Below are positions 59,574-64,000 of a stretch of 64,000 nt of DNA, in pieces (the first letter of the stretch is position 1; each line of letters begins with the position of its first letter). The translations under genes and the position numbers were made by a program. The DNA is taken from assembly GCF_900101625.1 (NCBI RefSeq), contig NZ_FMYZ01000001.1:404304-468303 (forward strand), written 5' to 3'. Source of the DNA: Cupriavidus sp. YR651 (GTDB lineage Bacteria; Pseudomonadota; Gammaproteobacteria; Burkholderiales; Burkholderiaceae). Below the pieces are notes generated by a model. It saw nothing but the letters and a program-made list of their open reading frames with translations, ran no database searches and was not told the DNA's origin.

Positions 59574-62500
59574 CTACCGCTGCATCGATTCCCAGACCTT
59601 CTGGAGCCGCTTGACGGACATCGGCACCGGCGTACGCAACTCCTGGGCAAACAACGCCACACGCAACTCCTCGAGCATCCAGCGGAATTCGTCCAGGCGG
59701 GCATCCTCCGCGCCGCGACCCTGCGTGCGCAACTGCTTTTCCGCGCGCTGCCATTGCTGGACCAGTGGCGCCATTTCCTGGATCCGCTGGCTGTCGCGCC
59801 CCGGGTCTCCCTTGAGCTTGTCCACGCGCATCGCGATGCCCTTCAGGTAACGCGGGTAGTGGACAAGCTGGGTGTACGGCGTGTCGATGACAAACGACTT
59901 GCTCATCAGCCGGGCCAGTTGCCCTTCCATGTCCTGATAGGCCGATCCAAACGGCTTGGCCTGCAGCAGCTTGCGCGGCAGGCTGGCAAACTCGGCCAGG
60001 ATCGTGCCGACCAGCCGGGCGATTTCCTGCGCGAGCAGCGACAACCGCGCGCGGCCCTCGTCCTTGCGGGCATTGAATTCCGCCTCGTTGCGCGGCAGCG
60101 GGGCCTGCAGGCAGGCGCGTTCCAGCGCCATCATGACGATCTGGTTGCGCAACTCCTCCTGCGTGCCGAGCGTCATGTACTGCATCGCCATCTGCTGCAG
60201 ATTCGGAACGTTCTTCTCGATGAACTTCACCTGGTCGCGCAGCTGCAGCGCAAACAGCCGCCGCAGGCCCGCATGGTGCACGCGCACAGCCTCCTGAGGA
60301 TCGTCGAAGACCTCCACGTCGCAGTGATCGCCATGATCGACCAGCGCGGGGTAGCCAAACAGCGTCTGGCTGCCCTTGCGGATCTCCAGCAGTTCCGGCA
60401 GCTCACCAAACGACCATGACGTGAGATTTTCGTACTGGCCGGCCTCGGCCGCCGGCACATCGCGGGCGGCGATACTCTGGAACGACTGCTGGGCCTGCCC
60501 ACCGAACTCCGCGCGCAATTGCGCCAGGTTACGGCCCATGTCCAGCTGGCGTCCGTGCTCGTCGACCACCTTGAAGTTCATGGAATGGTGTGCGGGCAAT
60601 GTCTCCAGCTTGAAATCGGCCCGCTTGATCATCGTCCCGGTCTGCTCGCGGATATCGGCGATGAGCACATCCACGAGCTCGCCCTCGCCGAATGGCTGGC
60701 GATCGACAAACCCGGCGGCGTACTCCGGCAGCGGCACGCAATGGCGGCGCAGCTTCTGCGGCAGCGACTTCAGCAGCAGATGCACCTTTTCCTTGATCAT
60801 CCCCGGCACGAGCCATTCCGTGCGCTCCGGCCGGACCTGATTGAGCGCGTAGAGCGGCACCGTCAGCGTGACGCCGTCCCGATGGCTGCCCGGCTCGAAG
60901 TGGTACGACATGCCCATGTCCACGCCGGCAACCGGCAGGATCTTCGGGAACAGGTCGGTCGTGATGCCGGCGGCCTCGTGCCGCATCAACTCGTCACGAT
61001 TCAGATACAGCAGCTTGCGGTCCTGGGCGGACGCCGCCTCGTACCACGTTTCGAAGGCCACCTGGTTGTGGATCTCGGCCGGAACGGCGCGATCGTAGAA
61101 CGCGTAGATCAGCGCGTCATCCACCAGCACGTCCTGCCGGCGCGACTTGTGCTCGAGGTTCTCGATTTCACGCACCAGCCGCTGGTTGTGCGCGTAGAAC
61201 GGCAGGCGGGTGTCGAACTCGCCCTCCACCAGTGCGCTACGAATAAAGATCTCGCGCGCCTCGGCGGGGTTCATCGGACCGTAGTGCACGCGGCGATGCT
61301 GGTAGACCAGCAGCCCGTACAGCGTGGCGCGTTCCAGCGCCAGCACCTGCCCGGCCTTCTTTTCCCAGTGCGGTTCGCTCCAGCTGATCTTCAGCAGGTG
61401 GCGCCCCACCTGCTCCAGCCATTCCGGCTCGATCCGGGCCAGCGTCCGGGCGAACAACCGGCTGGTTTCGATCAGTTCGGCGGCAATGATCCAGCGGCCC
61501 ACCTTACGCGCGATCAGCGATCCCGGCCACAAGTGGAACTTGATGCCGCGCGCGCCCAGGTATTCGCGGCCCTTGCCGTCGGCTTCATCCAGCTTGCAGC
61601 CGACGTTGCCGAGCAAGCCCGTCAGCAGCGCCTTGTGCACCTGTTCGTAGGTCGGCTCCGACTCGTTCAGGCGCCATCCCTGCTCGGTCACCGTGGTCAG
61701 CAGTTGCGAATGCACATCGCGCCATTCGCGCAACCGCACATGCGACAGGAAGTTGGCCCGGCACTGGTCCTGCAGTTGACGATTGGTCTTCTTGTGCGCG
61801 ACGGCTTCCTCGAACCACTTCCACAGCTTGACCCAGCCGAGGAACTCGGACTTCTCGTCCATGAACTTCCGGTGGGCCTGGTCGGCAGCTTCCTGCGCCT
61901 CCTGCGGACGGTCGCGCGGATCCTGCACGGACAGCGCACTGGCGATGATCAGCACCTCGCGCAGGCACTGCTGCTCGCGCGCGGCCAGGATCATCCGGGC
62001 GACGCGCGGGTCCAGCGGCAGCTTGGCGAGCTGGCGGCCGATGCCGGTCAACTGGTTCGCATCGTCCACCGCGCCCAGTTCCTGCAACAGCTGATAACCG
62101 TCGGCGATGGCGCGGCCCAGCGGCGGCTCGATGAACGGGAACGATTCGATATCGGTCAGCCGCAGCGCCTTCATCCGCAGGATGACGGCCGCCAGCGACG
62201 AACGCAGGATTTCCGGGTCGGTGAAACGCACCCGACCGACAAAATCGGATTCTTCATATAGACGGACGCAAACGCCGTCGGCCACCCGGCCGCACCGGCC
62301 TGCGCGCTGGTTGGCGGCCGCCTGCGAGATCGATTCGATCTGCAGTTGCTCCACCTTGTTGCGGTATGAGTAGCGCTTGACCCGCGCCAGGCCTGTATCG
62401 ACCACATAGCGGATACCCGGCACCGTCAGCGAGGTCTCGGCCACGTTGGTCGCCAGCACGATCCGGCGCGCGTTGGATGGCTTGAAAACGCGTTCCTGCT

Positions 62501-63896
62501 CCTGCACGGACAGCCGCGCGAACAGCGGGAGAATCTCCGTGTGCGGCGGATGGTGCTTGCGCAACGCCTCGGCGGCCTCGCGGATCTCGCGTTCGCCGGG
62601 CAGGAAGACCAGCACATCGCCCGGCCCCAGGCGGCAGAGTTCGTCGACCGCATCGACAATGCCGTCGAACAGATCGCGCTCCCTGGCCTGCGCCGACTTC
62701 GGCGCGCCGTCGGCCGGGGCATCGGATTGGATCGGGCGATAGCGGATCTCGACGGGATACAGGCGGCCGCTGACCTCGATCACGGGCGCAGGCTTGCCGT
62801 CCTGCGCGAAATGCTCGGCAAAGCGCTGAGCGTCGATGGTCGCGGAGGTGATGATCACCTTCAGGTCCGGCCGCTTCGGCAGGATCTGGCGCAGGTAGCC
62901 AATCAGGAAGTCGATGTTCAGGCTGCGTTCGTGCGCCTCATCGATGATGATCGTGTCGTAGGCGCGCAGCAGCGGATCGTTTTGCGTCTCGGCCAGCAAG
63001 ATGCCGTCGGTCATCAGCTTGACCGAGGCCCCGGGCGACATCGTGTCGTTGAATCGCACCTGATAGCCGACGTGCTCGCCGAGCGGCGTGCCGAGCTCCT
63101 GGGCAATCCGTTTGGCCGTGGAGGTGGCCGCGATCCGCCGCGGCTGGGTGTGGCCGATCAGGCCGCCGCCCTCCTTGCCCTCCCGTGCGGGACCGCGTCC
63201 GATCGACAGCGCTATCTTGGGCAACTGCGTGGTCTTGCCGGACCCGGTCTCGCCGGAAACGATCACCACCTGGTTGGCCAGCATCGCTGCGGCGATCTCG
63301 TCGCGGCGCGCGGAAACCGGCAACGCTTCCGGAAACGTGATCTCGGGCAGCGGATTCGCCAGGCGAGGCGGACGCAGCTCGCGCGGCGGACGCGCCTCCC
63401 GTGGCGGACGCGGCTCACGCGCTTCGCGTGGCTGGTCCGCCTGATTCGGCTGACCCGATTGATTTGGCTGACCCGATTGATTTGGCTGACCCGGCCTGAT
63501 CGGCCGGTTCGGCTGGCTTGCCTTGCCCGACGACCCCGCCTGGGCAGGCCGCCCGCCGGCTTGCGGGTTGCGCGGCGATCCGGGCGATCCGGGCGAGCCG
63601 GGTGACGCGGGCGATCGGGCGGGACGCTGGGCGGGGCGCTGCGGCCGGCCCTCCTGCGGCGTTTGGGTTGCCGGCGGCTTTGCCGGCAGCCTTACAGGCT
63701 GCTTTACAGGCTGCTTTACAGGCTGGTTTGCGGGCTGATTCGCAGGCTGGTTCGCCGATTTGGCCGGCGCTTGCGCAGGGCGTGCAGGCCGTGCGTTGAC
63801 GCCCGGCTGGCGCGGGGCGGCATTCGACGGAGCCGGGGAAGACTGAGCCTGGGCAGGCTGGACCGGAGAGGGCTTGACGGGGCGTTGTGCTGACAT
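59574..63896 (-). CDS. hrpA: DEAH-box RNA helicase HrpA with extended low-complexity N terminus
   Basis: 1440 residues (E. coli HrpA is about 1300). An N-terminal ~190 residues are Pro/Gln/Ala/Arg-rich and disordered; the helicase core follows with GETGSGKTTQLPK, IIDEAHERSLN, ITSATID and QRAGRCGRVADG, then the winged-helix/OB and the long HrpA-specific C-terminal part (ending with RLQKVWESMQR). It acts on collided or mRNA-stalled ribosomes in E. coli. No ribosome binding site precedes the ATG; see the shared promoter. Confidence 0.95.
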   Translation of the reverse strand: MSAQRPVKPSPVQPAQAQSSPAPSNAAPRQPGVNARPARPAQAPAKSANQPANQPANQPVKQPVKQPVRLPAKPPATQTPQEGRPQRPAQRPARSPASPGSPGSPGSPRNPQAGGRPAQAGSSGKASQPNRPIRPGQPNQSGQPNQSGQPNQADQPREAREPRPPREARPPRELRPPRLANPLPEITFPEALPVSARRDEIAAAMLANQVVIVSGETGSGKTTQLPKIALSIGRGPAREGKEGGGLIGHTQPRRIAATSTAKRIAQELGTPLGEHVGYQVRFNDTMSPGASVKLMTDGILLAETQNDPLLRAYDTIIIDEAHERSLNIDFLIGYLRQILPKRPDLKVIITSATIDAQRFAEHFAQDGKPAPVIEVSGRLYPVEIRYRPIQSDAPADGAPKSAQARERDLFDGIVDAVDELCRLGPGDVLVFLPGEREIREAAEALRKHHPPHTEILPLFARLSVQEQERVFKPSNARRIVLATNVAETSLTVPGIRYVVDTGLARVKRYSYRNKVEQLQIESISQAAANQRAGRCGRVADGVCVRLYEESDFVGRVRFTDPEILRSSLAAVILRMKALRLTDIESFPFIEPPLGRAIADGYQLLQELGAVDDANQLTGIGRQLAKLPLDPRVARMILAAREQQCLREVLIIASALSVQDPRDRPQEAQEAADQAHRKFMDEKSEFLGWVKLWKWFEEAVAHKKTNRQLQDQCRANFLSHVRLREWRDVHSQLLTTVTEQGWRLNESEPTYEQVHKALLTGLLGNVGCKLDEADGKGREYLGARGIKFHLWPGSLIARKVGRWIIAAELIETSRLFARTLARIEPEWLEQVGRHLLKISWSEPHWEKKAGQVLALERATLYGLLVYQHRRVHYGPMNPAEAREIFIRSALVEGEFDTRLPFYAHNQRLVREIENLEHKSRRQDVLVDDALIYAFYDRAVPAEIHNQVAFETWYEAASAQDRKLLYLNRDELMRHEAAGITTDLFPKILPVAGVDMGMSYHFEPGSHRDGVTLTVPLYALNQVRPERTEWLVPGMIKEKVHLLLKSLPQKLRRHCVPLPEYAAGFVDRQPFGEGELVDVLIADIREQTGTMIKRADFKLETLPAHHSMNFKVVDEHGRQLDMGRNLAQLRAEFGGQAQQSFQSIAARDVPAAEAGQYENLTSWSFGELPELLEIRKGSQTLFGYPALVDHGDHCDVEVFDDPQEAVRVHHAGLRRLFALQLRDQVKFIEKNVPNLQQMAMQYMTLGTQEELRNQIVMMALERACLQAPLPRNEAEFNARKDEGRARLSLLAQEIARLVGTILAEFASLPRKLLQAKPFGSAYQDMEGQLARLMSKSFVIDTPYTQLVHYPRYLKGIAMRVDKLKGDPGRDSQRIQEMAPLVQQWQRAEKQLRTQGRGAEDARLDEFRWMLEELRVALFAQELRTPVPMSVKRLQKVWESMQR
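63445..63498. repeat. 18-bp tandem repeats in the hrpA N-terminal region
   Basis: Three copies of an 18-bp unit (TTYGGCTGACCCGATTGA; the third diverges at its end) encode repeated Gly-Gln-Pro-Asn-Gln-Ser. In-frame, so length variation would not break the gene. Confidence 0.7.
63691..63756. repeat. 12-bp tandem repeats in the hrpA N-terminal region
   Basis: Five to six copies of a 12-bp unit related to CTTTACAGGCTG, two of them identical and adjacent, encode repeated Asn/Lys-Gln-Pro-Ala/Val. In-frame; a slippage hotspot. Confidence 0.7.
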
Positions 63897-63904
63897 TGGC
63901 CGGG

Positions 63905-63912
63905 ATTATAAT
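63905..63912. promoter_or_regulatory. Palindromic -10 shared by hrpA and the divergent gene
   Basis: ATTATAAT (63905-63912) gives a perfect TATAAT on both strands. The two ATGs are 23 bases apart: hrpA at 63896 and the divergent gene at 63920, each about 7-8 bases beyond its own -10, so both messages would begin at or next to their start codons (leaderless or nearly so). TTGTGC at 63885-63890 would be a -35 for the plus strand. Confidence 0.5.
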
Positions 63913-63919
63913 CCGCGGG

Positions 63920-64000
63920 ATGAACGCCCGAACCGACACACCGCCGCAAGCCTCCGAGCCTGCCGCCGCCGCCGTCGCGGAGTCCGCCGAACCGCGACCC
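63920..64000 (+). CDS. Start of a divergent gene, possibly N-acetylglutamate synthase (argA)
   Basis: The first 27 codons from an ATG run to the window's right edge (MNARTDTPPQASEP, then Ala/Glu-rich). Only a variable N terminus is visible. In Cupriavidus argA is often divergent from hrpA, so argA is a guess from context. No ribosome binding site is seen. Confidence 0.4.
   Translation, partial: MNARTDTPPQASEPAAAAVAESAEPRP

Overview
The window looks like a Cupriavidus/Ralstonia-type chromosome (Betaproteobacteria, Burkholderiaceae). It is GC-rich, with a cbb3 oxidase cluster, a rimP-nusA-infB-rbfA-truB operon, an odhA-odhB-lpdA-zapE order, and a glnA-ntrB-ntrC order carrying a short secreted DUF4124-type protein in between. 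No insertion sequence, CRISPR array, rRNA or ordinary tRNA was seen; almost everything reads as core genome. The assignment rests on gene content, order and protein sequence, not on a database search.

Positions 1-2800: three strong terminators, then on the minus strand a segment that reads as the coding part of a tmRNA (tag ANDTAAAYPAA with its stop codon in a hairpin loop), dusA, a small helical protein and a 24-residue membrane peptide with its own ribosome binding site and terminator. Positions 2.9-9.5 kb: FMN reductase, 3-hydroxyisobutyryl-CoA hydrolase-like enzyme, chemoreceptor, fatty acid hydroxylase-type membrane enzyme, typA. Positions 9.6-14.7 kb: a MarR-regulated tripartite multidrug exporter (NodT-type outer membrane factor, EmrA, EmrB).

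Positions 14.8-24.5 kb: translation and transcription factors (truB, rbfA, infB, nusA, rimP), then rluB and scpB. Positions 24.5-35.2 kb: a respiratory block with a DsbD/TauE-like membrane protein, the oxygen sensor Fnr, a small membrane protein, ccoH, ccoG, ccoPQON, ccoS and the copper ATPase ccoI. Near-perfect FNR boxes sit at -41.5 relative to plausible -10 elements of both ccoN and ccoI, so Fnr encoded here very likely drives the oxidase and its assembly factors. The ccoI promoter also carries a perfect 9-bp inverted repeat over its -10.

Positions 35.2-42.2 kb: zapE and the 2-oxoglutarate dehydrogenase complex (lpdA, odhB, odhA). Positions 42.4-48.6 kb: the glycerol-3-phosphate uptake operon ugpBAECQ, with a weak Pho-box-like site, and a divergent HAD phosphatase. 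Positions 48.7-53.9 kb: nitrogen control (ntrC, ntrB, DUF4124 protein, glnA), where glnA has a sigma-54 promoter and a cluster of NtrC-type sites. Positions 54.2-64 kb: rhodanese, CinA-type protein, EI24-like membrane protein, a beta-propeller/deacetylase/fatty acid hydroxylase operon, a long hrpA helicase gene, and the first 27 codons of a divergent gene that may be argA.
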